Counted from the stretch's first letter, positions 1 through 10,194 are shown. The stretch is 28,516 nucleotides of DNA from Poteriospumella lacustris (GCA_008000375.1 SMOI01000082.1:22392-50907), one strand, 5' to 3'. A program made the numbers and translations. The notes: generated from the sequence alone by a model not told the origin.

Positions 1-24
1 GACCGACAGACAGACGCAACGTAC

Positions 25-991
25 CTTGGTGGCGGGGCGGAAGGCCTGGCAGGCGGAGCAGTACCACTCGTTGCCGTCGTCGAGGCGCTCGACGCGGCAG
101 AACTCGCGCAGACAGTCGTCGAGCGACACGTGTCGCGGCGGCGCTGTCGCAGTCGCTTTGGCCTTCGTCTGTGTCGCGGTCGGCGACGGTGACGGTGACG
201 GTGTCGCGGTGGGCGGCGGTTGGCTGCGCAGGAGCCGCTGGTACACGTGAAACGGCTGCGCTGCGGCGGTGGCGGCGGTGGCGGTGGCGGTGGCGGTGGC
301 GAGGCGCTGCTGTGTCGCGAAGGTGTCGTGGGCGAGGGCCTCGCGCCACGGCACGTTGAGGCGCAGTCGCTCGGGCACCGCGTCGTGGCTGTGGCTGTGG
401 CTGCTGCTGCCGCCGCTGCTGGCGACACGGCCGCCGGTGGCGCGGAGGAGGAGGTGTCGCTGCAGCGTGGCCCGCACGGGCAGGTCGCAGCTGAGGTGGC
501 GCACCTCCGCGACACCACCCGCCGCGACACCACCCGCCGCGACACCCGCGACACCGCCGCCGCTGCCGCTGCTGCGGAGGCCCAGCGCCGCGGCGACGGT
601 CGTGTGCATATCCAGCGCCAGGCGACTGCCCAGCGGCCACCAAGACGTGTCCCCGTCCCCGTCGCCGTTGGCACCGTTGGCACCGGTGGCACCGTTGGCA
701 CCGTCATCGCCATCGCGGCGGAGGAGGAGGCCGGTGCCGCGGCGGCCGTCGACCGCGCGCAGCACGACGTCCGCCTGCACCCGCCGCGTCACCTCGCGCA
801 ACTGGCCCTGCCGCAGCTGCTGCGTCACGGCGGTGACGTACGGCGACGTCGGCGCCAGCCAGAGACACACCGCCTGCAGCAACAGCTGCCACGCGAGTGT
901 CGCGGTCTTCGTCGCCGTCGTCGTCGTCGTCGTCGTGCGCACCCGGAATAAAAGCGGATATCCGCAAAAGAACCCGGAAAACCGACTTTCC

Positions 992-1023
<32 letters not shown>

Positions 1024-4000
1024 GCCGTGACGTGTCGCGGTGGTGTCGCGGCCACTGTCGCCGAAGGTGTCGCGTGTCTCGGCGGCGGTCAACAGATGCG
1101 CGAGTCGCAGGTGGACAAAGATCCAGGCGGTGTCGCTGTCGTCCTCGTTGGGTGTGTCGCGGAGGAGGTAGACGCAGAGCGGCGACACGGGCGACACGCT
1201 GTACACCGGGGCCGTGTCCGCGAGGATCGTCAGGTGGCGCGGGGTCGCGCGCAGGGGCAGCCGTCGACGACGAGCACCAGCGGCGGCGGTGGCGGCGGTG
1301 GCGGCGGTGGCGGCGGTGGCGGCGGTTTCGTCGTTGTCACCGTCGTCGTCGAGCCACGTCGCGTCCCCGTCGCCGTCGCTGTCGCCGTCGCCGTTGGTGT
1401 CGCGGGGGGTGTCCCCACCGGTAGCGGTGGCGGCGGCGGCGGCGGGGTCGTCTTCCTGGCAGAAGACGAGCTGACACGAGTCTTGCAGCGCGGCCAACGC
1501 GGCGTCGGTGTCGCGCAGCTGTCGCCAGAGCTCGTCGCGCAGCGCGCGCAGCGGTCGGTGGCTCGGCACCGTCAGCGCCAGCGATCGCATGCGCCACGGC
1601 GGCGGCTGTGTCGTCGTCTGCTGTGTCGCAGGCTGTGTCGCGGTGAAGTCGGCGGCGACGGCGGCGGGGAAGACGAGCACCTGCAGCGTCACGTCCGTCG
1701 CGGGGATCTGCGCCAGCACCGCCGCCGTCATCGCCAACGGCGGCGGCGGGTGTGTCGCCGTCGTGTGTCGCGACGACTGTGTCGCCGCCTGTGTCGTCTG
1801 TGGCGGTGGCTGTGTCGCCTGTTGCGGTGGCGGCGGTGGCGGCGGGGGAATGGCGACCTCCATGGTCTGGTGGTACTCGTAGGACACGACGCGGCGGCCG
1901 CAGGTGTCGCACTGCAGCTCGTTGCGCATCAGGTAACCCAGTGTGTCCCGCAGCATCGACGCGTCCCGCAACTGGCCCCGTCGCCAGGTCTCACGGGCGA
2001 TTGCGTAGTCGTTGGCGCCGTCGCCTTCGACCTTCTCCGTGTACGGCTTGGGACACGCGGCGACACGGTTGGTGTCCTCGTGCAGCTTGTCGAGCAGGAA
2101 CTCGATGAGCTCGTGCGCGTCGTGTTGTTGGTAGCCGCGGTACTCCTCGCGCAGGCTGCCCAGGAGGTGTTTGAAGGCGACCGGGCGGAACGTCGGTGCC
2201 CGTGTCGCGAAGGCGGCAGCGGCGGCAGTGGCGACACCACCACCGCCGACGGTGGCGGAGCGGAGGCGCTGTGTCGCGACCCCCCGTGAGACACTCGCCG
2301 CCGCCTGGGCCGCGTCGAGCAGCGCCAGTTTCAAGTCGGAGAGCAGCCGCGCGTAGGCGTGGGCCAGTGCCCCGCCGGTGCCGTCGCGGTTGCGCACGTT
2401 GACCTCGGCCTGGTACCGCTGCGACACGAAGAACGACGTCAGCGGCGCGATGGCCGCCAGGCACTGCAGCGTCGACGACAGGTAGCACGTGTTGCCCAGG
2501 TTCACCAGGCCCACGCGGTGCGACACCGTCGCCGACGACACCGCCGACGAGAGCGCCGATCGCGACACACCGACGGCTGTGTCGCGGTGTGTCCCAGAGA
2601 CACGTGTCGCGCCAGTGACACCACCGGCGATGTCGTGTGTCGCGGAGGACGAGGACACAGAGGAGGACACAGAGGAGGAGGACACGTCGCGACACAGGTG
2701 TTTGTGCTGTCGCCAGTGGGTGCGCTGGCAGTTCTTCGAGCAGTAGTAGACGCCGCGGCAGCGGCTGCAGATCAGGCACGACGCCGCGCCGCAGATCACA
2801 CACGTCGGCTGCTGCGCCTGCTTTGGCTTCTGCTGTGGCTTCTGCTGTGCCTGTGTCGCAGGTGTCGTCGGGGTCTCCTCCGGCGGCGTCGCAGGGTCCG
2901 ACGAGGCGGCGACGGAGCCGGCGGCAGAGGCGGCGGGTGGGTAGAGGTCGTCGGCCAGCCGCACGTCGCAGAGCGCCGCTGCCTCGTCGTCGTCCTCCCC
3001 GTCGTCGCCTGCGCCGCCTGTGTCGCCTGCAGCACCATCGCCCTCGCCACCGTCACCGTCGCCACCGTCACCGGTGGCGGGGCGAAGGTTCTGCAGGACG
3101 AACGAGCGGTCCTCTTCGCGGGGAAACAGCGCGTGCAGCACGGCGCGATGGCGCAACGGCGGCAGCTGGTAGACGCTGCGGATCCTGCTGCTGCTGCTCG
3201 TGGTCCTCGTCGTCCAGGCGGCGGCGTGCACGAGGCGGCGGATGGCGGGGCCCCGGCCGCCGTACCAGCCGTGCAGCGCCGCCCACATCACCTCGGGCAC
3301 CACGACGTAGTCCTCGGCGAACTGCAGTCGCGGCTTGAGCTCGACAGGGGCGGCGGCGGCGTCAGCGGCGGCGTCGGAGAGCAGCAACAGGTCGCCGTTG
3401 TCGATGGGGCCGGGCTCGTCCACCGCGTCGCCGGTGGCGGCGGCGGCGTCAAAAGTGGTCACTGTGCGTCGCTTGGCGGCGCCGTTGCGCATTGGGGAAT
3501 TTGGTGCGGACAGTGGCGCCGCGGCACTCGCCGTGTGGACGTAGCGACACCAGCGGCGGAACCAGTCGGCGGAGACGACGAAGATCGGAAACGCGACCGA
3601 TGCCGACGACGACATCGTTGGCGACGCGGCGGTGGTCGGAATCGGCTGTTTGAACAGCGTTTGGATGTCCTTGAGCTGTTTCCAAGGCGGTGGACGGGTG
3701 ATCGGCGGCGGCGGGGTGGCCGCGTGGTCGGCGGCGGTGGCGATGGTCGTCGACAGCTGCGCCGACGAGTTCACCGGCGTCAGCGCCACCGCCACCGGCG
3801 ACGCGGGCTGCACCACAGCCGTCGTGGAGGACGGTGGAGCAGGTGGCAATACCGACAGCAACGACGAGAAGGACGAGGACGAGGACAGCGTCGATAGGCT
3901 GTCGGTGGAGATCGACGGGTGCACCTGCGGTCGACTCATTCCGCCCACACGAGCTTTGCCGCCGTTGCCATTCGTCAGATGTGTCCCATGGGATGCCCCC

Positions 4001-4065
4001 TCCCCATTGAAGGTCACCTTCACGGTGCGGCGACACGGTATCCGGAGGGAATTCGCGTCGGTCAT
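25..4065 (-). CDS. Ubiquitin-specific protease with DUSP, MYND finger and USP catalytic domain (3' part outside window)
   Basis: A cysteine protease that would remove ubiquitin from proteins. One open frame of 1347 codons runs from the ATG at 4063-4065 to an AAG|GTACGT splice donor at 25/24; it has no stop before the window edge. A later in-frame ATG is at 3937-3939. Seen in order: a Ser/Thr/Pro-rich start; a DUSP-like segment (SADWFRRWCRYV, residues 165-176); an acidic region; a MYND zinc finger from Cys422 (CVICG, then YYCSKNCQ, HWRQHKHLC); the USP Cys box NLGNTCY with catalytic Cys527; an EYRGYQQHDAHELIEFLLD box; zinc-ribbon halves CDTC (719-722) and CSAC (1336-1339). The catalytic His box should be in the next exon, off the left edge. 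DUSP plus a split zinc ribbon recalls the USP4/USP15 group; a MYND finger ahead of the catalytic domain recalls plant UBP16-19. The insertion between ribbon halves is about 610 residues, low-complexity in part. GC is very high. Confidence 0.9.
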
Positions 4066-5312
4066 CGGCGGTGGAGAGCGAAGATTTTTTTTTTTTTGCG
4101 ACTTGTGGTTACACCTCACTTCCAGCGGTATCCACGTTCCGTTTCCACTGATTCAATAGAACTGAAGAAAACCCCACCTGTGTAATACTCCTTCACTGGG
4201 ATTGATTCGAACAGGGCGGCGCCCTTTCTCGTGTCGGGGTCGGCGTCGGCGGCGGCGATGCGAGCAGAACCTCGATTCAGCGCTATCTTTGACGTCTATT
4301 GATTGCAACCGACGCTAACTTTGACGCGTTTCGGCGACGGTAGCTGGTCACTGCCACTTCGACCTCCGACAGACCCGGCAGATGGGCAGCAGTGTGCGCT
4401 TGGTAGAGCAGGCGCTTGGTAGACACAGGCCCGGGTGTTGGACGGGGCCGGCACGGCTGGGACCGAACTTCAGCCGCCCGACTCCCCTGCCCTCCCCCCC
4501 CCCCACCTTCCTGCAGACCACAGATTGCTCGGCGCCTCGGACACCATATCGAGTCCACTGGCAGGACGTCACCCTTGATAGCTTTGCTACCAATGCTGTG
4601 CACCGTGTCGGCGCGAGTGTGACGGCGCATGACTATTCAAAATGATGGATGTCGCTGGGTTCAACAGCACGTGGAAGTAGACGTCGTTCTGTACCAAACG
4701 ACCGACCGGGTGAATTCTATCTCGATCCAACAAGATCTCGATCCAGAGACGCGACGTACATCTGTTGTCATAGGTTGACTTGTGACCTGTAAACGCTGCA
4801 CATCACCAACACATACTGTACGTACAACACACACATACATACAACGCACGCCATTCCAGAGCCACCAAAGAAAAAAACAACTTTTTTCGGCACACGCCGA
4901 GAGACAGTGAACAAAAAACTTTGGCGACATTACTAACCCGGCCTTTCACAGAACCGTGATGAGCCATCACACACACACACACCCCTCAAACATACACACA
5001 CACATACACACACAGCGAGTCATGTCGGCATCCATTCGCACCCGTGACCAGTGGTGGGTCACGCAGCGCCTTACTAATAACGTGCCAACACCCCACCCAT
5101 TACTAATATCGCAGTACACCTCACCCAACCACTTACTAATATCACCAAAACACCGCAGCACACCGATTGCTAAACAAAACACCGCAGGATCCCCATTCCT
5201 GCGTCTTCTTCCACAAAACTTCTTCCGCTCCACGTTGCGACTGGTGCGTGTCGCCATTTCCACACCAACTGAATCGGCGTAACACCGACCATCTCCTCGG
5301 CTCCTCGATTGT
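4066..5312. other. Intergenic region with simple repeats
   Basis: No supported gene is visible. It holds the 5' flank of the USP gene (13 T's at 4085-4097, so A's on the gene strand), a C run near 4495-4504, a CA-rich microsatellite at about 4969-5014, and a degenerate tandem array around 5070-5160. Short ORFs on both strands lack recognisable domains. The right end is the 3' flank of the GTPase gene and could contain a last small exon of it. Confidence 0.6.
5070..5165. repeat. Degenerate ~31 bp tandem repeat with TTACTAAT core
   Basis: Three copies of TTACTAAT, at about 5072, 5100 and 5132, are each followed by a C/A-rich tail containing CACC or ACACC. The spacing is about 28-32 bp. On the other strand the core reads ATTAGTAA. 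It lies downstream of the GTPase stop codon. Confidence 0.6.
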
Positions 5313-7982
5313 TTACCTGTGAGCCGCCGGTGGAGGAAGGATCGCCCCTTCAGCGGCTGCCGGAGCAGGATTCGGAAAAGAACCAGAAGCGGGTACAGGT
5401 ACAGGTACAGGTACAGGTACAGGTACAGGTACAGGAAGCGGCACGGGTCCAGGACCTAGCGCAGGGCCCAAGACCAGCGATGGTGGAGCCGCAACTACTG
5501 GGCCCAGGTGCATCGCTTCTGCCGAGGCCGTCAGTTTACCCACCTCGGCCGCGGAATACGCAGCCGCGTCCTCCACCTCACGACGCAACTCCATCTCCAC
5601 AGCCGCTGTCATTGTTGCGCACCAGTCCGCCGCCGGTGCTGCTGACGGGACGGCCAAACTGCAACGAACCAACACGTCCAGACGAGACCGCCAGGTGTTG
5701 GGTGCACCGACGGGACGTTGTCGACAAATGGGGCACCTGCTCCAGGGGTTAGCCTGAACCAGCATCTTCAACGACGACCGATCGAAACAGTGACCGCAGC
5801 GCAACGACACCGGATCTGTGAAGGGCGCCCAGCTGATGGGGCAAACGTTGTCCTCATCTTCCACCGCAGGAGGGACCACAGTGATAGCGCGTACCTGTTT
5901 CAACACCTTGGTATAAGAAGGAGAGACTGGCTTCGTCACGTCGATGGGCGTCACCAGGCGATGGTAAATGCTTTGCACAGTCTCAATAATACTCGCGACG
6001 TGCCGCTGAATATGTTCTCTGTCCCTCTCGACAATGCCGTCGATGTCTTCCCGCTTGAAGAAACGCACCGTCTGGCCATTGTAGTCCCATGTAATATCAC
6101 ATGAAGAATAACGCTCGTACAACGGTTGCAGGCCTTTCTGAAGGCCATAGTCGCACCAAAAAAAGCCGAGTCTCAGGCTGAAGAACTTCGACTTCAGCGT
6201 TTCCCGTGCTGCCGTGAAACGAGCGTCGTTCGCATCCAACGACGACGCCGCATTCTCCAGAGCCGTCACACATTCTCGTAACGGACGAAGGTATTCCGTG
6301 TACCGCTGGAGTATGTCCGACGTGAGGTCGTACCGTGTGCCATACGCGGTGATATGGCGTCCGCGTTTGCGCATGATGGCAACTCCAGTTTGCCAGTACA
6401 CACTACCATCGCCCGTCTTAGCCGCAGGATCCCGGGCCCATCTGTTGATGGCGACCATCCGATGATACGATTCCGGCGACATCGACGCTGGTAATACGTT
6501 CATCGCTGCTGTCAGTTGATCGCAAGCATTGTCCACTGCCGTCCACCACGTCGCCAACTCGGTCGTTGTGCACGGCGCAGGGATGTGGATGATCTGCTGT
6601 GTGAAGAGGTTTCCCAACCGATCCACGGTCGTCGCAAATGCTATCTCGAGGGCGCCCAGGCTCTCGGCCCTTGCAACCGACAACACCTGCAGCCACTCAC
6701 GCACCTCGTCGACGCCTACCATGGGTTCACTGAACTCCGTGAACACCAACGGAATGGCGTCCACCCGCTTCTGGATGACCGGCAGCTTCTGCTCCCACTC
6801 CGTTTGCTCTTCTGCAGACATCGACGCCACACTTCTACCTCTTCGATGGGCGGCAACCAAATTGGAACGAACCAACTGCACCGGGTCTCTCGCGGCTACA
6901 TTGTCGGCACCGTTATTGTCGTCTCCACATGGCGGTTTATCCTCAACAGCCTCTTCCTCGTCATCCTCGTCTTCGTTGTCCTCTTCATCGTCGTCCTCGT
7001 CTTCGTCATCCTCTTCTTCGTGGTCGTCGTCATCTGGTAAGCCTCCTCGACACTTCGTGACGACGACTCGAACCGTCCGCGACTCGCCTCCATCAGTCAG
7101 GCTCCGCACCACAGCCATTCCCTCTGTATCAACTGCGAACGAATGTGCCGAAGGCGACAAATGCCACACCTCATCCGCCGCAGACAACTGCGCCTCCGTG
7201 CGTTCCGATGTGACCTGGTCCGGGTCGCCTAGTCCAGGCGTGTCCACCACCACGACGCCTGCTGGAAGGAACTCGAACGGACCCTCCACGCGGATCAATT
7301 GCACGACCCAGATCCACGGTTTCTTTGAAAATTTGGCGATCACCTCCTTCACCTTCTCGATCGAAGGCACCTCCTGCACGAGAGGAAGACTTCCTATAGA
7401 CTTGGTCGTCTTCGTCTTCCGCAACAGCAACGACGACACCTGTGCAACTCTCTCCAGGTCGCCAATCTCGCGTAGAACCTCATCCACATTTGAAAACAGT
7501 TTCTTCATCCGAACCTTGGCTGCGTCAATCTCCTTGGTCTCGTCAGGACCAGGTCTCTCTTTGCGTTTCTTCCGCAACTCCCATTGACCCAAAAACTTCA
7601 GCAGCGATTGCAACGACGACTCATCCACAAATTCTACCGTCACACGGTATTTCTCGCTGTCTCCGCGATACGCCAGCTCCATTGGCAGCTTGGTCGTCCG
7701 GCCTTTGCTCGCACCGAGAAGTTTTTTGTTCAACAGAGCCCGGTTCACAAACGTCGACTTTCCGCTCGAAATCATGCCTGCTATCGCAATGCGATAAGGA
7801 CGCAGCTGCTCCAGCAACGCACTCACATCCTTATCAATCGCCTTCACTTCTCGAAGAATTTCAGCCTGCAAACGGTAGGAGTCGTTCTTTTGCCGCCGAA
7901 GATGTCGCAATCTCTTTTGCAAGAATCGCATTTTCGTCGCCAAGAGGGCCGACTTGTCAGCGACTTGCTGTTTAGTTTCCAT
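5313..7982 (-). CDS. Dynamin-like GTPase with C-terminal single-zinc RING-like (SP-RING/U-box-type) domain
   Basis: An 889-residue protein in one exon, with ATG at 7980-7982 and TAA at 5313-5315. Residues 1-60 are a basic coiled coil. The P-loop is GMISSGKS (69-76), a candidate G2 threonine is in RTTKLP (95-100), and G3 is DTPGLGD (247-253). The G4 position reads VVTKCR (307-312), lacking the usual Asp. An acidic run follows at 317-348, then a helical region. A RING-like module follows: CPIS (714-717), CGH (729-731), FDRSSL (733-738), CPIC (750-753). Zinc site 2 is intact, but three of the four site-1 ligands are replaced, as in SP-RING and U-box folds. The tail has a (PV)n tract at about 846-864 encoded by a hexamer microsatellite. 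This suggests a membrane-remodelling or immunity-type large GTPase joined to a SUMO or ubiquitin ligase module; that role is inference. The TAA lies inside CAG|GTAAAC, a good splice donor, so the 3' end may be spliced on to a further exon. Confidence 0.85.
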   Translation of the reverse strand: METKQQVADKSALLATKMRFLQKRLRHLRRQKNDSYRLQAEILREVKAIDKDVSALLEQLRPYRIAIAGMISSGKSTFVNRALLNKKLLGASKGRTTKLPMELAYRGDSEKYRVTVEFVDESSLQSLLKFLGQWELRKKRKERPGPDETKEIDAAKVRMKKLFSNVDEVLREIGDLERVAQVSSLLLRKTKTTKSIGSLPLVQEVPSIEKVKEVIAKFSKKPWIWVVQLIRVEGPFEFLPAGVVVVDTPGLGDPDQVTSERTEAQLSAADEVWHLSPSAHSFAVDTEGMAVVRSLTDGGESRTVRVVVTKCRGGLPDDDDHEEEDDEDEDDDEEDNEDEDDEEEAVEDKPPCGDDNNGADNVAARDPVQLVRSNLVAAHRRGRSVASMSAEEQTEWEQKLPVIQKRVDAIPLVFTEFSEPMVGVDEVREWLQVLSVARAESLGALEIAFATTVDRLGNLFTQQIIHIPAPCTTTELATWWTAVDNACDQLTAAMNVLPASMSPESYHRMVAINRWARDPAAKTGDGSVYWQTGVAIMRKRGRHITAYGTRYDLTSDILQRYTEYLRPLRECVTALENAASSLDANDARFTAARETLKSKFFSLRLGFFWCDYGLQKGLQPLYERYSSCDITWDYNGQTVRFFKREDIDGIVERDREHIQRHVASIIETVQSIYHRLVTPIDVTKPVSPSYTKVLKQVRAITVVPPAVEDEDNVCPISWAPFTDPVSLRCGHCFDRSSLKMLVQANPWSRCPICRQRPVGAPNTWRSRLDVLVRCSLAVPSAAPAADWCATMTAAVEMELRREVEDAAAYSAAEVGKLTASAEAMHLGPVVAAPPSLVLGPALGPGPVPLPVPVPVPVPVPVPVPASGSFPNPAPAAAEGAILPPPAAHR
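5392..5433. repeat. In-frame hexanucleotide microsatellite (ACAGGT)n
   Basis: About seven copies of a 6-bp unit lie inside the GTPase coding sequence. On the gene strand each unit encodes Pro-Val, so gain or loss of a unit keeps the frame. Confidence 0.85.
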
Positions 7983-8910
7983 TGATTGAAAGTTGAGGAG
8001 ATACGTAACGAAAATCGGAATGGATCGGATTTATTTTGTGTTTTCTCCACGCATGGATAAGAAAAGATTTCCGGGATTTTCTCTCCCATATTTCTCTCCC
8101 ATTCCATACCTCTATCCCAGTATTCCATATTTCTATCCCATACTAGTATTCCATATTTCTATCCGGGATAGAAATATGGAATACTATCCCATATTTATTC
8201 CAAATCTCATATGGTATTTCGAATGGAATGATGATGATGATGATGTGTGTCGTTTGGGGGTTTGCGAATCTAGGGTTTCTCCTCTGCTGCGTCCTAGGTC
8301 CTCGGCGGCAGCAGCAGGGAGTCGAGCAGACCACAGTGATTAAGATCGCCAGTGTCTTTCGAGTTTAGTTGGGATAACACAAAAACACATGTAATGTTGC
8401 TGTTTGGAGAGTACGACGTTCATGGTCTCCTTCTGCGTTAAACCAAGTACCATACTCCAAGTACCACACTCTGCCCACTGTTTGTTCTGCTGTTTCGTTT
8501 CTGCCCGATTCTCTGTGATTGTGTAATATGAATGCGCTGAAGGAGTAATCGATGAGGAAACCTGAAGCAGTGCGATGGTTGTGCCGGAAAGGGATGGCTC
8601 TCGTTGTTCCGCTGTGGCACGGCGCGCTGATCACCGCGTTGAGCAGGAGTGCAAAGGATATCGGTAGATGATGATGTGGGGTTAATGAGCTACAACGCTA
8701 CAGAGCATGACAAGCAAACCGCGAGCGCGAGAAAAAGAGGCTGGGACTAACAAGGGAACTCCCCCCCCCCTCCCCCAGCGGTACAAGATCACCCTTCACG
8801 GGCCCCGGCTATGTTCGGTGATAGTTTTGACAATGAATTCCAAATAACCAACAGGATGGCGACGGATAACGTACTGTACGTACGTACTCCTCTCTCTGCT
8901 CTCTCTCCTC
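7983..8910. other. Intergenic region, AT-rich with palindrome
   Basis: This lies between the 5' end of the GTPase gene and the 3' end of the BspA-like gene. It contains a repeated TATTCCATATTTCTATCC motif, a long perfect palindrome at 8144-8186, a (GAT)n run near 8228-8243 and a C run at 8761-8770. No convincing ORF is present. Confidence 0.6.
8144..8186. repeat. Perfect 21-bp-arm palindrome with 1-bp centre
   Basis: The arm at 8144-8164 (starts TAGTATTCC, ends TATCC) is the exact reverse complement of 8166-8186, around a single G at 8165. The left arm sequence also occurs as a direct repeat just before it, at about 8121-8140. On either strand it could fold into a near loopless hairpin or extrude as a cruciform. 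Confidence 0.9.
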
Positions 8911-10086
8911 TCAGCAATAGTCGTCCGAGCGATACAGAAACGCACCTTTCACGCTCGCCACCAACGACGGGTCCGCCCACTCCCACAGGGAGAGCGACGA
9001 CGCATCGACCAGTGCGTTGTTGTTCAACATCCCCTGACACGACCGCAGACGCGGGACACGCAGGCGCCACGCGGCCAGCGACTGGTTAAACGCCTGGGTC
9101 CATCCGAACAGCCCGTCCATGACCACCACCTGCGACACGTCCCACCGGTCCACCGGCTGGTTGAACGCCCGCGTGCCCCACCACATCCCGCTCATGTTCC
9201 GCACGCGACCGACCGACCAGCCGGACACGTCCTGGTCAAAGGCCCAGGCCACGCAGAACATGGCCCGCATGTCCACCACCGAGGAGACGTCCCAGGCACC
9301 CAACGGCTGGTTGAACACTTTGCAGCGCCAAAACAGCTCACTCATGTCTTCGACACGCCCCACCGACCAGGCACCGATCGGTTGGTTGAACCGTTCACAG
9401 TTCGCGAACAACTGTCGCATGCATCGCACCTGCGAGACATCCCAATGGCACAACGGCTGATTGAACGACTGGCAGCCATCGAACATACCGCGCATATCGA
9501 TCACCTGACCAACGTTCCACCTGCCGAGGGGGCCGTTGAAGGACGAAGCGCCGTGAAACGTTTGCACCATCGATCGGACATGCCGCGTGTCCCAACGCGA
9601 CAGGTCGGCAGAGAAGTGTTTCCGATCGAGAAACAGTCGATCCATGTTCGTCACGTGGCGTACGTCCCAGAGCTCAATCAATCCGAAACGCTGCAGGGTC
9701 TGACGCACGGTAAGAGGGTCCGACCATGACGCTACCGCCGACGGCAGCGTTTCGTCGGTGAGCGGTTCCCAGACCATGGCCCGTATCTCGCGACAGATGT
9801 CGACGGGAAGACGCTCGTGTAGCTCGTGTAACCACTGCGCCAAGGGCATCGATCGACCTTGTTCAGTGGAGGTGGATCGACGACGATCCATCGTCGTCGG
9901 ACACGACCCGCCCAAGGGAGGCACCGGCGGTGGGCCAAAGGCTCGAGGGTCGCTTTCTTCCTTCGCGAACCCGACGGCGGCATCCATCGTTGCTGTCGTT
10001 GTGACGGAGGATACAGCAGACGACGACGATGACGACGACGGCTGCCGCTGGTTAAACGATGCCGCCCTGTGGAACATCGACTTCAT
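8911..10086 (-). CDS. BspA-like leucine-rich repeat protein (DUF285 family)
   Basis: The coding frame ends at TGA 8911-8913. It has eight full 25-residue units of the form W(D/S)V..V..M..(L/M)F....(F)NQPL, for example WDVSQVRCMRQLFANC, plus a degenerate ninth. This is the DUF285 'BspA-like' repeat known from bacterial surface proteins, mycoplasma lipoproteins and several protists. An N-terminal part of about 130 residues is Ser/Thr- then Pro-rich and leads into a helical segment (LHERLPVDICREIRAMVWEP). The first in-frame ATG is 10084-10086, but the frame stays open to 10191 and encodes another half unit upstream (AASFNQSLDQWNVKNVTNM), so the start is uncertain or lost. No signal peptide or anchor is visible in this frame. 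It may mediate binding or adhesion; that is inference. Confidence 0.85.
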   Translation of the reverse strand: MKSMFHRAASFNQRQPSSSSSSSAVSSVTTTATMDAAVGFAKEESDPRAFGPPPVPPLGGSCPTTMDRRRSTSTEQGRSMPLAQWLHELHERLPVDICREIRAMVWEPLTDETLPSAVASWSDPLTVRQTLQRFGLIELWDVRHVTNMDRLFLDRKHFSADLSRWDTRHVRSMVQTFHGASSFNGPLGRWNVGQVIDMRGMFDGCQSFNQPLCHWDVSQVRCMRQLFANCERFNQPIGAWSVGRVEDMSELFWRCKVFNQPLGAWDVSSVVDMRAMFCVAWAFDQDVSGWSVGRVRNMSGMWWGTRAFNQPVDRWDVSQVVVMDGLFGWTQAFNQSLAAWRLRVPRLRSCQGMLNNNALVDASSLSLWEWADPSLVASVKGAFLYRSDDYC

Positions 10087-10194
10087 ATTCGTCACGTTCT
10101 TCACGTTCCATTGGTCCAGAGACTGATTGAAGGACGCCGCATTACTTGCATCATTATTGTGATTTACAGAGAAGCGACGAAGGTGACAGTTTTA

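Noticed and set aside
2359-3897. A 512-codon plus-strand ORF, with other long plus-strand ORFs over 220-2289
   Set aside because: They are antisense shadows of the USP frame in GC-rich DNA. Their translations are Arg/Gly/Val-rich without domains, while the minus strand shows DUSP, MYND and USP motifs.
4382-4645. Small ORFs and a tRNA-like run (TTGGTAGAGCAGGCGCTTGG)
   Set aside because: No cloverleaf or T-arm (GGTTCGAATCC-like) can be built around it, and the ORFs lack protein features.
8365-8634. An 89-codon minus-strand ORF in the gap before the BspA-like gene
   Set aside because: No recognisable features, and overlapping alternative frames are of equal quality.
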